Positions 27,624 through 36,231 of a DNA stretch of 64,000 nucleotides are shown piece after piece. Source of the DNA: an uncultured Thioclava sp. (GTDB taxonomy: Bacteria > Pseudomonadota > Alphaproteobacteria > Rhodobacterales > Rhodobacteraceae). Both the position numbers and the translations under genes were made by a program. Position 1 is the first letter of the stretch. Every line of letters starts with the position of its first letter. The stretch is from NCBI RefSeq assembly GCF_913064665.1, contig NZ_CAJYBT010000008.1:1-64000 (forward strand). The letters run 5' to 3'. The notes under the pieces were generated by a model. That model searched no databases. It worked only from the letters and a program-made list of their open reading frames with translations, and had not been told where the DNA came from.

Positions 27624-29120
27624 TCAGTTCTTCTTTCCAAAGCCCGACAGGCCCGGCGGCAGTGCGCCGCCCAATCCACCCAAGCCGCCCTTGGGCAGCT
27701 TGCCGCCCATCGCTTTGGCGGCGGCTTCCAGTTCGGCGGGGTCCATATTGGCCAGATCGGGCGTGCCGCCCTTGCCGCCCATCAGTTTCATCGCCTGCTT
27801 GAGCATCCCACCCTTGCCCATCTTGGACAGCTTTTTCATCTGGTCCGACATCTGGCGGTGCATCTTGAGCAGCTTGTTGAGGTCAGACACTTCCAAGCCC
27901 GAACCTGCCGCGATCCGCTTTTTGCGGCTTGCTTGCAGGATCTGTGGATTGGCGCGCTCTTTCTTGGTCATCGAATTGATCAGCGCGATCTGATGCGTGA
28001 TCGTTTTGTCGTTCAGGCCCGCATCTTCGGCTTGCTTGGCGTATTTCGCCATGCCCGGCATCATGCCCATCACGCCCTGCATGCCGCCCATCTTGAGCAT
28101 CTGATCAAGCTGGCCCTTCATGTCGTTCATGTTGAACAGGCCCTTTTGAAAGCGCTTGGCCATGCGCTCGGCTTGTTCCTGTTCCAGCGTTTCTTGCGCG
28201 CGCTCGACCAGCGCGACAATATCGCCCATGCCAAGGATACGGCCCGCGACACGCTCGGCCTCAAAGGTCTCAAGCGCATCCATCTTTTCGCCAAGACCGA
28301 CAAAGCGGATCGGTTTGCCGGTGACGGCACGCATCGACAGTGCCGCACCGCCGCGCCCGTCGCCATCCATCCGCGTTAGCACGACGCCGGTGACGCCGAC
28401 TTTTTCGTCAAACTCGGTGGCCACATTCACAGCGTCCTGGCCGGTCAGACCATCGACCACCAGCAGGGTCTCGCGCGGGTTCGCCACGTCACGAACCGCC
28501 TGCACTTCGTCCATCAGGACTTCGTCGATATGCAAGCGCCCGGCGGTGTCGAGCATGTAAACGTCATAGCCGCCCAGTGTCGCCTGTTGCTTGGCGCGCT
28601 TGGCAATCTGCACGGCGGTTTCGCCTTTGATGATCGGCAGCGTGTCAACGCCGATCTGGGTGCCGAGAATTTGCAACTGCTCCATTGCGGCGGGGCGGTT
28701 GGTGTCCAGCGAGGCCATCAGCACCCGCTTGCCTTCGCGATCCTTCAGCCGTTTGGCGAGCTTCGCGGTAGTGGTCGTTTTCCCCGAGCCTTGCAGGCCG
28801 ACCATCAGGATCGGCGCGGGCGGGTTGTCGATTTTCAGCGTATCGGCGGGACCCTCGCCCGCGAGCATCGCGATCAGCTCATCATGCACAATCTTGACGA
28901 CCTGCTGACCGGGCGTGACCGATTTGGTCACGGAGGCGCCGGTCGCCTTGCCCTCAACCGATTTCACGAATTGCTGCGCGACCGGCAGCGAAACATCCGC
29001 CTCAAGCAGGGCCACGCGCACTTCGCGCAGCGCGGTTTTCACGTCATCGGCGGATAGTGCACCCTGTTTGGTGAGCCGGTCGAATACGCCGCCAAGGCGT
29101 TCTGAAAGACTTTCGAACAT
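27624..29120 (-). CDS. ffh: Signal recognition particle protein
   Basis: 498 residues. N domain (about 1-90), GTPase G domain with GLQGSGKTTTTAKLA, DTAGR, and TRMDGDGRGGAAL, then the methionine-rich M domain (MGGMQGVMGMMPGM) that binds SRP RNA and signal sequences. It targets membrane proteins with FtsY. A glycine-rich tail (GGLGGLGGALPPGL) ends it. It heads an operon with chorismate mutase and rpsP. Three hairpins lie in the leader, 41-113 nt before the start. Confidence 0.97.
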   Translation of the reverse strand: MFESLSERLGGVFDRLTKQGALSADDVKTALREVRVALLEADVSLPVAQQFVKSVEGKATGASVTKSVTPGQQVVKIVHDELIAMLAGEGPADTLKIDNPPAPILMVGLQGSGKTTTTAKLAKRLKDREGKRVLMASLDTNRPAAMEQLQILGTQIGVDTLPIIKGETAVQIAKRAKQQATLGGYDVYMLDTAGRLHIDEVLMDEVQAVRDVANPRETLLVVDGLTGQDAVNVATEFDEKVGVTGVVLTRMDGDGRGGAALSMRAVTGKPIRFVGLGEKMDALETFEAERVAGRILGMGDIVALVERAQETLEQEQAERMAKRFQKGLFNMNDMKGQLDQMLKMGGMQGVMGMMPGMAKYAKQAEDAGLNDKTITHQIALINSMTKKERANPQILQASRKKRIAAGSGLEVSDLNKLLKMHRQMSDQMKKLSKMGKGGMLKQAMKLMGGKGGTPDLANMDPAELEAAAKAMGGKLPKGGLGGLGGALPPGLSGFGKKN

Positions 29121-29160
29121 GGGTCACCCTCCAGTGGCAGAGCCAAGCAAACGACAAGCA

Positions 29161-29233
29161 CACCAGTGGGCGCAACGCGCTGACTGGTGGCGATCCCGGC
29201 CGAATGCCGGGACCGGAGGGAATAGTCCTCCGG
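29161..29233 (-). promoter_or_regulatory. Structured leader of ffh: three consecutive hairpins
   Basis: On the minus strand, in order: CCGGAGG/CCTCCGG (29213-29233, 7-nt loop), TCCCGGC/GCCGGGA (29194-29212, loop ATTCG), and CACCAGT/ACTGGTG (29161-29189, with an inner GCGC/GCGC stem). The first two abut directly. The ffh ATG is 41 nt beyond. I recall a proposed 'ffh' leader RNA motif from comparative genomics, but cannot check this match. The pairings are direct observation; regulation is inference. It shows no SRP RNA core, so it is not the SRP RNA gene. Confidence 0.6.
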
Positions 29234-29256
29234 GGAATCTGGGCGTGGATAGGACA

Positions 29257-29297
29257 AAGGCCCCGCAGAGTCAACCACAGGTCAACCACGGGGCCTT
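29257..29297 (-). terminator. Hairpin downstream of azoR
   Basis: An 8-bp stem AAGGCCCC/GGGGCCTT with a long loop that holds two direct copies of GTCAACCAC (29270-29278, 29281-29289). It lies 22 nt past the azoR stop, with only a short T tract after the stem on the minus strand. Confidence 0.55.
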
Positions 29298-29318
29298 ATC
29301 GGGGAGGAACCTTTGGGA

Positions 29319-29891
29319 TCAGGCGGCGAGGCCTGCGATCTGTTCTTCGGCTTTGGCGATCGCGACAGCTTCATCGACCGCGACACCTTCGGCGGCAACA
29401 AAGGTCAGATCGGTCAGGCCGATAAAGCCCAGCACCTGACGCAGATAGCCCGAGGCGTGATCAAAGCCCGACCCGTGGGGGACACCGCCCGCAGCGTAGG
29501 CGATAAACACACGCTTGGGAGCCACAAGGCCCTCGGGCCCGCTCTCGGTGTAGCGGAAGGTCTCGCCCACGCGGCAGATCATGTCGATCCACGCTTTCAG
29601 CGGACCTGTCACACCGAAGTTATACAGCGGCATGCCGATCACCAGCGTGTCGGCGGCTTTCAATTCGGCAATCAAGGCATCAGACAGGGCCAGCTGTTCT
29701 TTTTGCGCCTCGCTGCGCTGATCGGCGGGGGTATAGGCCGCACCGATCCAGTCGCCATCAATCAGCGGCAGCTTGGTGGTGTCGCGCACGCTGACATCGC
29801 CGCCCAGATGGTCGGTGATCTTGGCGGTCAGGCGGCGGGTGATTGACGCGTCGCCCTTGATGGAACTGTCGATGCGCAGGATGCTTGTCAT
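29319..29891 (-). CDS. azoR: FMN-dependent NADH-azoreductase
   Basis: 190 residues of the flavodoxin-like AzoR family. It begins MTSILRIDSSIKGDASITRR, where the SSxxxxxS segment binds FMN phosphate, and carries the PLYNFGVTGPLKAWIDMICR segment of the active site. The enzyme reduces quinones and azo compounds with NADH, mainly as a quinone-stress defence. The ORF extends to 29987, but the ATG at 29891 gives the family N-terminus. The divergent LysR gene 112 nt away is its probable regulator. Confidence 0.94.
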   Translation of the reverse strand: MTSILRIDSSIKGDASITRRLTAKITDHLGGDVSVRDTTKLPLIDGDWIGAAYTPADQRSEAQKEQLALSDALIAELKAADTLVIGMPLYNFGVTGPLKAWIDMICRVGETFRYTESGPEGLVAPKRVFIAYAAGGVPHGSGFDHASGYLRQVLGFIGLTDLTFVAAEGVAVDEAVAIAKAEEQIAGLAA

Positions 29892-30003
29892 GGGAGGTCT
29901 CCATATTTTTATCAGGTGGGTTGAAAATGGCGCTTGCACAAAAGAACGCAACTGGCATGATCGATCAGGATACGTTCGTAAATGCACAGGTGGGCGCTTT
30001 GAG

Positions 30004-30900
30004 ATGGGTTTAGATAGCTGGGACGAAATTCGGACCGCTTTTCAGGTGGCACGGGTGGGCACCGTTTCGGGCGCAGCCGAGGTGCTTGGCGTGCATCATG
30101 CGACGGTCATCCGACATGTGGATTCGCTTGAAGAGAAGCTGCACACCAAGCTGTTTCAGCGCCATCCGCGCGGCTACACCCCGACCGAGGCGGGTCAGCA
30201 ATTGCTGTCGGTGGGACAGGCGACCGAGGATCAGTTCAGCCAGTTGGCAGCGCGGATTGCCGGGGCGGGCGAAGAGGTGTCGGGCGAATTGATCGTGACC
30301 TCGATCACCCCGGCCTCGGTTCTGGTGCTGCCGGCGATGCATAAATTGCTGCTCGACTACCCCGAATTGCGGCTGCGATATTTGACCGATCTGCGGGTGT
30401 TCCGGCTGGAATATGGCGAGGCTCATGTCGCGATCCGCGCGGGCAACCGCCCGACCGAGCCTGACAATGTGGTGCAATCGCTGGGGCGGATGCAAAACAC
30501 GCTTTATGCCAGCCACTCATATGTCGAGCGCTACGGCATTCCGCGCAGCAAGGAAGACATGTCAAAGCATCGTTTCGTCTCGACGGATAATCGCGACAGT
30601 CGCGCGCCTTTCTTTCGCTGGATTTCCGAAAACGTGCCCGATGAGAATGTCGTGTTTCGCGCCAATGAACACGAGGCGCAGGTTGATGCGATCAAACAGG
30701 GTTTGGGCATGGGCTTTTTGACCGTGCCGATGGGGCGCTCCGATCCGACGCTGGAAGAGGTGGTGAAACCCTATGACAGTTGGGATTCCAATATCTGGCT
30801 GGTGACGCATGTGGATTTGCACCGCACGCCCAAGGTGCAGGCCGCCGTCAAAGCGATCAGAGAGCAGGCGCTGAAATCCGAGGGGCTGATCTCGGATTGA
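30004..30900 (+). CDS. LysR-family regulator divergent to azoR
   Basis: 298 residues with an N-terminal helix-turn-helix (TVSGAAEVLGVHHATVIRHVDSLEE, in two parts; wing LFQRHPRGYTPTEAG) and a LysR substrate-binding domain. HATVIRHV replaces the usual SAVSRQI, as in some LysR subgroups. The start at 30004 leaves 112 nt to azoR; a 10-bp palindrome TGATCGATCA lies at 29958-29967 in that gap. I infer control of azoR, since divergent LysR/azoR pairs are common; the ligand is unknown. Confidence 0.92.
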   Translation: MGLDSWDEIRTAFQVARVGTVSGAAEVLGVHHATVIRHVDSLEEKLHTKLFQRHPRGYTPTEAGQQLLSVGQATEDQFSQLAARIAGAGEEVSGELIVTSITPASVLVLPAMHKLLLDYPELRLRYLTDLRVFRLEYGEAHVAIRAGNRPTEPDNVVQSLGRMQNTLYASHSYVERYGIPRSKEDMSKHRFVSTDNRDSRAPFFRWISENVPDENVVFRANEHEAQVDAIKQGLGMGFLTVPMGRSDPTLEEVVKPYDSWDSNIWLVTHVDLHRTPKVQAAVKAIREQALKSEGLISD

Positions 30901-30927
30901 TCCGCGCCTATTCGGCGGCGCGGATCA
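30898..30927. terminator. Hairpin spanning both convergent stop codons
   Basis: A perfect 11-bp stem TGATCCGCGCC/GGCGCGGATCA with an 8-nt loop. Its left arm contains the LysR TGA (30898-30900), and the opgC TAG lies at 30908-30910. No T run follows on either side, so it may act as a convergent transcript end or RNA stabiliser. Confidence 0.5.
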
Positions 30928-32122
30928 GCATTTGCGTAGGCGCTGCGGGAGCGACGCTGGCTGCGTGATGTGCCTCGGCCAGTTTTTTAGCAGACCGGCG
31001 CGCTTTGGGGCCGTAGCGGTCGCGCAGATAGGCCAGTACGAATTGCAAAGCCAACCCGCCAAAGATCAGCGCGCTATCTTGGACAAAGCCGCCGGGATGG
31101 ACCGTTTTCACAGCCTGCCCCGCGATAGCCAACACCGTGCCAGTGGCAAAAACCGGCAGCGAATGACGCCCTAACATGCGGATCGGTTCCAGCACACGCG
31201 CCGCAGCGATCCGTGGGATGATGCCGGGCAGCGACAAAATATAGGCCAGCGATAACAGATGAAGCAGGCGCGGCAGCGATTCAAAGGTCTTGTCAAAACC
31301 CGCGACAAAGAACGGCACGCCCCATTGACGCAACTGCCATGTGCCATGACCGAAATTCGCCAGCATCCAATTTGAATTCACCCAAACCGCCGTCAGAACC
31401 AACCAGCCCGCCGCCAGCGCGACCAGCCAGCCGCGCACCGCCACCAGCCGGTGCCCCTGTCGCAGTGCAAGCCCGGTCAGCAGGCCGAGGGAAAACACCA
31501 ACTGCCAAGCGAAGGGGTTGAAAAACCACCCTCCCGGCATCGGATAGTTCGGCAGGTTCAACCGCAACAGCCCCGCCACCGCCCAAAGCCCAACCGAGGT
31601 CGCAAGCAGACCCATCGGCGCGCGCTGACCCAGCCGGATCAACCCCGGCGCCATCAGCAACAGCACCATATACATCGGCAGGATGTTCACATAGCCCAGC
31701 TGATGCCCAAGGCTTGCGATGCCGATCAGAAAGCCGAACGGATCGGTGGTAAAGCTCTTGAACGCGTTCTTGGTCAGCATCACATCCGCGCCCCAGAACT
31801 GCACCGCCGCCGAGACAATCGCAATCGCCCAGATCGCAGTCATCATATGCACGAGATACAACAACCATGCCCGGCCCCATAGCCGCGACGTGCCTTCCCA
31901 GTTCAGCCCGCGCGCCAAGGCCGGACCATAGGCCAGCGCGGCAGCGATACCGGACATAAAGACAAACCCCTCCGCCGCATCGGAAAAGCCCAGATTTCGG
32001 GTGGTGAGATGTTCATAGAAATTGCCCGGAATATGATCGGCAAAGATCATCACCAAAGCGAGTCCGCGGAACAGATCAATCCGCAGGTCACGCACAGATT
32101 TAAGGACCGTGATATCACGCAT
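30908..32122 (-). CDS. opgC: OpgC, periplasmic glucan succinyl-modifying membrane protein
   Basis: 404 residues with about ten membrane helices, starting MRDITVLKSVRDLRIDLFRG. The RIDLFRGLALVMIFADH opening and the FSDAAEGFVFMSG segment fit the OpgC family, acyltransferase-like proteins that succinylate osmoregulated periplasmic glucans. A basic cytoplasmic tail ends it. The start at 32122 overlaps the opgH stop by 8 nt; the longer ORF start lies well inside opgH. It is the last gene of the opgG-I-H-C operon. Confidence 0.9.
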   Translation of the reverse strand: MRDITVLKSVRDLRIDLFRGLALVMIFADHIPGNFYEHLTTRNLGFSDAAEGFVFMSGIAAALAYGPALARGLNWEGTSRLWGRAWLLYLVHMMTAIWAIAIVSAAVQFWGADVMLTKNAFKSFTTDPFGFLIGIASLGHQLGYVNILPMYMVLLLMAPGLIRLGQRAPMGLLATSVGLWAVAGLLRLNLPNYPMPGGWFFNPFAWQLVFSLGLLTGLALRQGHRLVAVRGWLVALAAGWLVLTAVWVNSNWMLANFGHGTWQLRQWGVPFFVAGFDKTFESLPRLLHLLSLAYILSLPGIIPRIAAARVLEPIRMLGRHSLPVFATGTVLAIAGQAVKTVHPGGFVQDSALIFGGLALQFVLAYLRDRYGPKARRSAKKLAEAHHAASVAPAAPTQMLIRAAE

Positions 32123-33926
32123 GGGCAGGGCTCCGGCCCGTGGCCGAGGCAGGCTCGGTGCGGGCATTATCGGGTGCAGGGAAAGCGTTGTCCCAGCGCG
32201 TCAGGATGCGGTCGTGCAGCGCCACGACTGGGGGCAGGGAGGTTTCAGAGGGCACGCGCATCAAGTGCGATTGTGTGGGCTTTGACGACCAGGAAATGAG
32301 CCACGGTGCCGCCAGCATCGGCAGCCCCACCGGTAGCAGCCAGAACAGCAGTCCCGGCGCGAGGAAATAGGTCAGCACCAGCCCGCTTGCCCCAATTGCC
32401 ACGATCCACCACGAGGCAATAAAGCCCTCAATCAGGCCTAGCTGGCCATCGCCGCGATTGTTCGTCGGCCAGCCGCCATCGCGCCCCAGCACCACCTGAA
32501 ACACCGAGCGCGTGGCATATGCCAGCAGCACCGGCGCGGTCAGCGAGGAAAACGCCAGCTCGGCAACGGTTGAGGCAAAGGCGGTTGCCGAGCCTCCGAA
32601 GTCGCGGGCATGACCCAGCAGCGCCGCGCGGGCCGCGATCAACAGCTTGGGCACCAGCAGCAGGCCAAAGATGCCAATCGCCAGACCGATCGCCTTCGAG
32701 GCCTCGGAGGGCGGGAAATAGGGGAAGGGCCAATAGGGTTCTGGGAAGTAATCCGGCGGCGGCACGAATAGCGGCGCGGCAACCGAGGCGGCCAGAAAAC
32801 CCAGCCAAAACAGCGGCGCGATATAGGCCATGATGCCTTGCGCAAAGACAAAGCGCGACCAACCGCGCAGCCCCGGCGCGCCGATGATGCGGGCATGTTG
32901 CAGGTTGCCCTGACACCAGCGGCGGTCGCGTTTGGCGTGATCGACGATATTTTCGGGGCCTTCCTCGAACGATCCCTCAAGGTCGTCATCCAGCCGCACC
33001 AGCCAGCCTTTGCGCGCCAAAAGTGCGGCCTCGACATAGTCATGGCTCATCACATGGCCACCAAAAGGGGGTGTGCCACGCAACGCGGGCAGGCCGCAGG
33101 ATTCCGCGAATGCGCGCGTGCGTACGATGGCGTTATGACCCCAGAACGGCCCGGTGCGCCCTTGCAACATCGCCAGACCCCGCGCGAAAACTGGCGAGAA
33201 GAAGCTGGCCGAAAACTGCATCGCGCGGGCAAAGCGCGAGCGCGCCCGGATCACGCGGGGCAGGGTTTGCAGCAGGCCAAGGGTCGGTTCCGCCTCGATC
33301 CGGCGGATCATTTGCAAGATCGTCTCGCCTTCCATCAAACTGTCGGCGTCCAAAATCAGCGCATAATCATAAGCCGCGCCCGAGCGGGTCATGAAATCCT
33401 CGATATTGCCCGCCTTCTTGCCGATATTATTGATCCGGCGGCGATAAAAGAACCGGCCCAACCCGTCGCGCTCGTCGACGAGATGGGCGAATACGAGCGC
33501 CTCGCGCGCCGCGATTTCTTCATTGCGCGTGTCCGACAGAATCGCGAAATGGATGCGCGCACTCTCTCCGGTCGCGGCCAGCGAAGCATCCATCGCCGCG
33601 ACGCGCGAAAAGGTCGAAACGGGGTCTTCATTATAGACCGGCACCAGCACCACGGTGGCCCCTTTGATCGGGGCACCGGCTTCAAGGCGCGGCGCGCGCG
33701 GCAACGTCATCAGCCCGATCAGTGCCTGCACCGCGCCCCAAGCCAGCCAAAGCGTCGAGATCAGGATCAGAACGGCGCGAACGACATCAAGGATCTGCAA
33801 GCCATCGGCCTGACCGAATTGCAAAAACAGCACGAAAGCCCCAAGACCCGCCATCGCCGACAGCCCCAGCGCAAGGATGCGCAGGGCAATCAAGACGGCG
33901 CCACGCGGGTGCGCCAGCCAGTCCAT
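32115..33926 (-). CDS. opgH: Glucan glucosyltransferase OpgH
   Basis: 603 residues, GT2 family, making the linear beta-1,2 glucan backbone from UDP-glucose at the inner membrane. Two N-terminal helices precede the catalytic domain with LVPVYNED, ILSDTRNEE, ILDADSLMEG, SHDY and RRWCQGNLQH (the QxxRW-type motif). Further helices follow. It lacks the long soluble N-terminus of E. coli OpgH, part of which seems to be in the small gene just upstream. Start ATG 33926 lies 1 nt after that gene's stop. Confidence 0.95.
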   Translation of the reverse strand: MDWLAHPRGAVLIALRILALGLSAMAGLGAFVLFLQFGQADGLQILDVVRAVLILISTLWLAWGAVQALIGLMTLPRAPRLEAGAPIKGATVVLVPVYNEDPVSTFSRVAAMDASLAATGESARIHFAILSDTRNEEIAAREALVFAHLVDERDGLGRFFYRRRINNIGKKAGNIEDFMTRSGAAYDYALILDADSLMEGETILQMIRRIEAEPTLGLLQTLPRVIRARSRFARAMQFSASFFSPVFARGLAMLQGRTGPFWGHNAIVRTRAFAESCGLPALRGTPPFGGHVMSHDYVEAALLARKGWLVRLDDDLEGSFEEGPENIVDHAKRDRRWCQGNLQHARIIGAPGLRGWSRFVFAQGIMAYIAPLFWLGFLAASVAAPLFVPPPDYFPEPYWPFPYFPPSEASKAIGLAIGIFGLLLVPKLLIAARAALLGHARDFGGSATAFASTVAELAFSSLTAPVLLAYATRSVFQVVLGRDGGWPTNNRGDGQLGLIEGFIASWWIVAIGASGLVLTYFLAPGLLFWLLPVGLPMLAAPWLISWSSKPTQSHLMRVPSETSLPPVVALHDRILTRWDNAFPAPDNARTEPASATGRSPAHA

Positions 33927-33927
33927 G

Positions 33928-34146
33928 TCAGGTGGTTCCCCCAAGCGAGCCGTCTGCGCGACGGCCCAGCAGACGCGCAATGCGCGTGCTGAATCGCAGA
34001 TCGGGTTCGATCTGTTGGGGCGGCATCGCAAGGGGGGCTGCGGGCAGTGCGCAAGGCCCGGCAATCAACGCCTCGGGGGAGGGGCGCATCGCAACAAACG
34101 AGTCCGAGATCGCAGGCACGAGGGGCAGCATATGAGATGAGGTCAT
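33928..34146 (-). CDS. opgI: OpgI, small protein between opgG and opgH
   Basis: 72 residues, Pro/Ala/Met-rich (LPAAPLAMPPQQIEPDL), ending ARLLGRRADGSLGGTT. Its ATG overlaps the opgG stop (ATGA) and its TGA is 1 nt from the opgH ATG, so it is tightly coupled. In Rhodobacter sphaeroides the operon is opgGIHDC, with opgI a small gene of unknown function in this place; the symbol is given by position. APLAMP resembles the N-terminus of longer OpgH proteins as I recall them, so it may be a detached OpgH N-terminal segment. Confidence 0.75.
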   Translation of the reverse strand: MTSSHMLPLVPAISDSFVAMRPSPEALIAGPCALPAAPLAMPPQQIEPDLRFSTRIARLLGRRADGSLGGTT

Positions 34147-35801
34147 GATCGATTCCACTGGTAAAGCCAGGTTTCAGACAACTTGCGTCCATAACCTGAA
34201 AGATGCGCAGAAAGTTCCACCGGCGAAGTGCCATCGGCGGAAACATCCAACACAAGCCGCCACACGCCGTCTTGCTCGACCTTTGAAAGGGTCTGTGTCA
34301 CGATTTTTCCCTTGCCCGCATTGCTGACCACTTCGATCTTGTCGCCAGCATCTGCAGGAAGGTTCGCGATCTCTCCACCCTTGAAATCTATGACGAATTT
34401 TCGGGTGCCTTTGGTATTCTCCACGCCCGAGACGCCACCTGTTCCGGCGCGGGTTTCAGAGATATGGGCACGGGCATCGCTCGTGTCAGGGGGCAGATCC
34501 CCCCAATCCAGCCGATAGGCGAATTCCAGCGCATCGCCGGCCTTGGCGGGGGCCTCGGGCACCCAAAAGGCGACGATATTGTCGTTCACTTCCAGCTTCG
34601 AGGGAATCTCGACAAGCCGGATCATGCCTTTGCCCCAATCGCCCATCGGGCTGACGCGCGCCGAGGGGCGGCGTTCGTAATGGGCGGCGGGGTCTTGGTA
34701 GTGATCGAAATCGCGATCACGCTGATACAGACCAAAGCTGCGCGGCGCGGTCTCTGCAAAATAAGAGGAGGCCAGCGTGCCGGGGTTTTGCAAAGGCCGC
34801 CAGATCTGATCGCCATCAGCCTGAGAAATCGCAAGCCCGTCGCTGTCATGCACCTTGGGGCGGTAATCGTCGAAATCGGCGCGGTTGCGCGGGCCGTAAA
34901 GGAACATCGACGTCAGCGGCGCGACGCCCAGTTGCGGGATGTCGGCGCGGATGAACAGCCGCGCGGTGACCTCCATCGACGTCGACTCGCCGGGCGAGAT
35001 GACAAAGCGATAGGCCCCGGTCAGTGAGGCCGAATTCATCGCGGCATAGACGGTGATCGTATTGGCCCCGGGCTGCGGCGTTTCGATCCAGAAGCGCGTG
35101 AAGCGCGGGAATTCCTCGGCCACGGACAACCCGGTATTGAGCGCCAGGCCCCGTGCCGACAGCCCATAGGCCGAGCCACGCCCAAGCGCGCGGAAATAGG
35201 ACGCGCCCTGAAACGCCACCAGCTCATCCATCACATCGGGGCGGTTGATCGGGCTGTGCAACCGAAAGCCAGCCACGCCGGGCAAGGGGGCATGCTCGGG
35301 AACGATCTTGCGCGCCTCGCGCTCGTAGATGAAATCGTCGGTTGAGAAATTCATCGGGCTCGCTTGCCCGTCTGCGACCGAGAACATCTGCACAGGCTCT
35401 TTGAACAGCCAGCCCAGGTGGAAGGCTTGCAACTCGAACTGGGTGTCTTTGATCGTGGCAAAGACCGCCTTGGCGGGGTCAAACCGGATCAAGCGATAGG
35501 TGTCATAGGTCAACTCGCTCAGGAACGCATCGCTGGCCTTCGCGGGCGCAACGGGGTCACCTTTGGCCTCGGTTTGCATCTGCGCCGAGAGCGTGTCGAA
35601 GGAAAACGGCACTTGCTGCGGCGCAGCGGGCGTGGCTGCGGGTGCAGCAGGCGCGGTCGCCGGGGCGGGCTGGGCCGCGTCCTGGGCGAAAGCGGGGCGT
35701 GCGGGCAGTCCTGCGACGGCCAAAAGGCCAAGCGCAGACCCCGCGCCAAGCAGAGCACGGCGGGTCGGACGGGACATTGGAACAGGCTGGGAAGAGTTCA
35801 T
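34143..35801 (-). CDS. opgG: Periplasmic glucan biosynthesis protein OpgG
   Basis: 552 residues. The N-terminus has a twin-arginine motif (SRPTRRALLGAG) and hydrophobic stretch to about residue 39, so Tat export is likely; a Pro/Ala linker (about 45-65) follows. The rest is the MdoG/OpgG beta-sandwich protein (FSFDTLSAQM, FLYGPRNRADFDDYRP). It is required for glucan branching or release in the periplasm. It heads the operon with opgI, opgH and opgC, oriented opgG first. Confidence 0.95.
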   Translation of the reverse strand: MNSSQPVPMSRPTRRALLGAGSALGLLAVAGLPARPAFAQDAAQPAPATAPAAPAATPAAPQQVPFSFDTLSAQMQTEAKGDPVAPAKASDAFLSELTYDTYRLIRFDPAKAVFATIKDTQFELQAFHLGWLFKEPVQMFSVADGQASPMNFSTDDFIYEREARKIVPEHAPLPGVAGFRLHSPINRPDVMDELVAFQGASYFRALGRGSAYGLSARGLALNTGLSVAEEFPRFTRFWIETPQPGANTITVYAAMNSASLTGAYRFVISPGESTSMEVTARLFIRADIPQLGVAPLTSMFLYGPRNRADFDDYRPKVHDSDGLAISQADGDQIWRPLQNPGTLASSYFAETAPRSFGLYQRDRDFDHYQDPAAHYERRPSARVSPMGDWGKGMIRLVEIPSKLEVNDNIVAFWVPEAPAKAGDALEFAYRLDWGDLPPDTSDARAHISETRAGTGGVSGVENTKGTRKFVIDFKGGEIANLPADAGDKIEVVSNAGKGKIVTQTLSKVEQDGVWRLVLDVSADGTSPVELSAHLSGYGRKLSETWLYQWNRS

Positions 35802-35955
35802 TTGTTTCCCTGCATAAACAGAAGCTTCGCGCAGATAGATAAGCGCTGATTTCCGATTGCATAGTCACAGCGTCACAAAACTTTCAAGAGGCCATCACGG
35901 CCGGGCAGGGGCCAAGGGGGTGAGCTATGCGAAATTCGCACAACCTCGCCCATAT

Positions 35956-36231
35956 ATGGCGCTAAAAGCGCGGTTTCTTGCCGATTTTCGCCGTGGCTCG
36001 AACGCAAATGCTGCGGCTGCAAAGGTGCGCGAGGCGTTGCGATCCCGCCTGTCGCCGCGCTTATCGCCCGATGAGGTGGCGATTCTCGCTCTGATTCCGC
36101 CCGTTATGCTTGACAGGGGGGACCCGCTTGCTCAGGTAATGGAGAGCTTTTGCGGAGGGCTCACAAATCGCGGATCCTCCGCCCAAGGCCCGCCAAAGAA
36201 CGGACCGGAGAGAGAATGTCGCCTGCCCTGA
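35956..36231 (+). CDS. Hypothetical small protein overlapping the mrpA start
   Basis: 91 residues from the ATG at 35956. The N-terminal half (FLADFRRGSNANAAAAKVRE) reads like a protein and reminds me of a small alphaproteobacterial family with a DFRAGSNAN motif; the second half does not. No clear ribosome site is visible. Its last 16 bases overlap the mrpA ATG at 36216 in another frame. It could be a real small gene, a degraded one, or chance. If not a gene, the 414-base gap between opgG and mrpA holds only an mrpA promoter region. Confidence 0.4.
   Translation: MALKARFLADFRRGSNANAAAAKVREALRSRLSPRLSPDEVAILALIPPVMLDRGDPLAQVMESFCGGLTNRGSSAQGPPKNGPERECRLP
36110..36115 (+). promoter_or_regulatory. 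Candidate -35 box of the mrp operon
   Basis: An exact TTGACA lies 100 nt before the mrpA start, inside the possible small ORF. The best -10 candidate, GGTAAT, is 19 nt downstream, which is a weak fit. Confidence 0.28.

Noticed and set aside
29161-29297. SRP RNA gene near ffh
   Set aside because: The conserved GGAA tetraloop region and its asymmetric loop are not present; the hairpins fit a leader better.
29958-29967. TGATCGATCA as the LysR operator of azoR
   Set aside because: A 10-bp palindrome without a T-N11-A layout; too short to call, so mentioned only in the LysR entry.
33926-34146. A recent frameshift in opgH as the cause of the small ORF
   Set aside because: The ATGA overlap on one side and a clean stop and start on the other, as well as the known opgI in a related operon, favour a normal separate gene.
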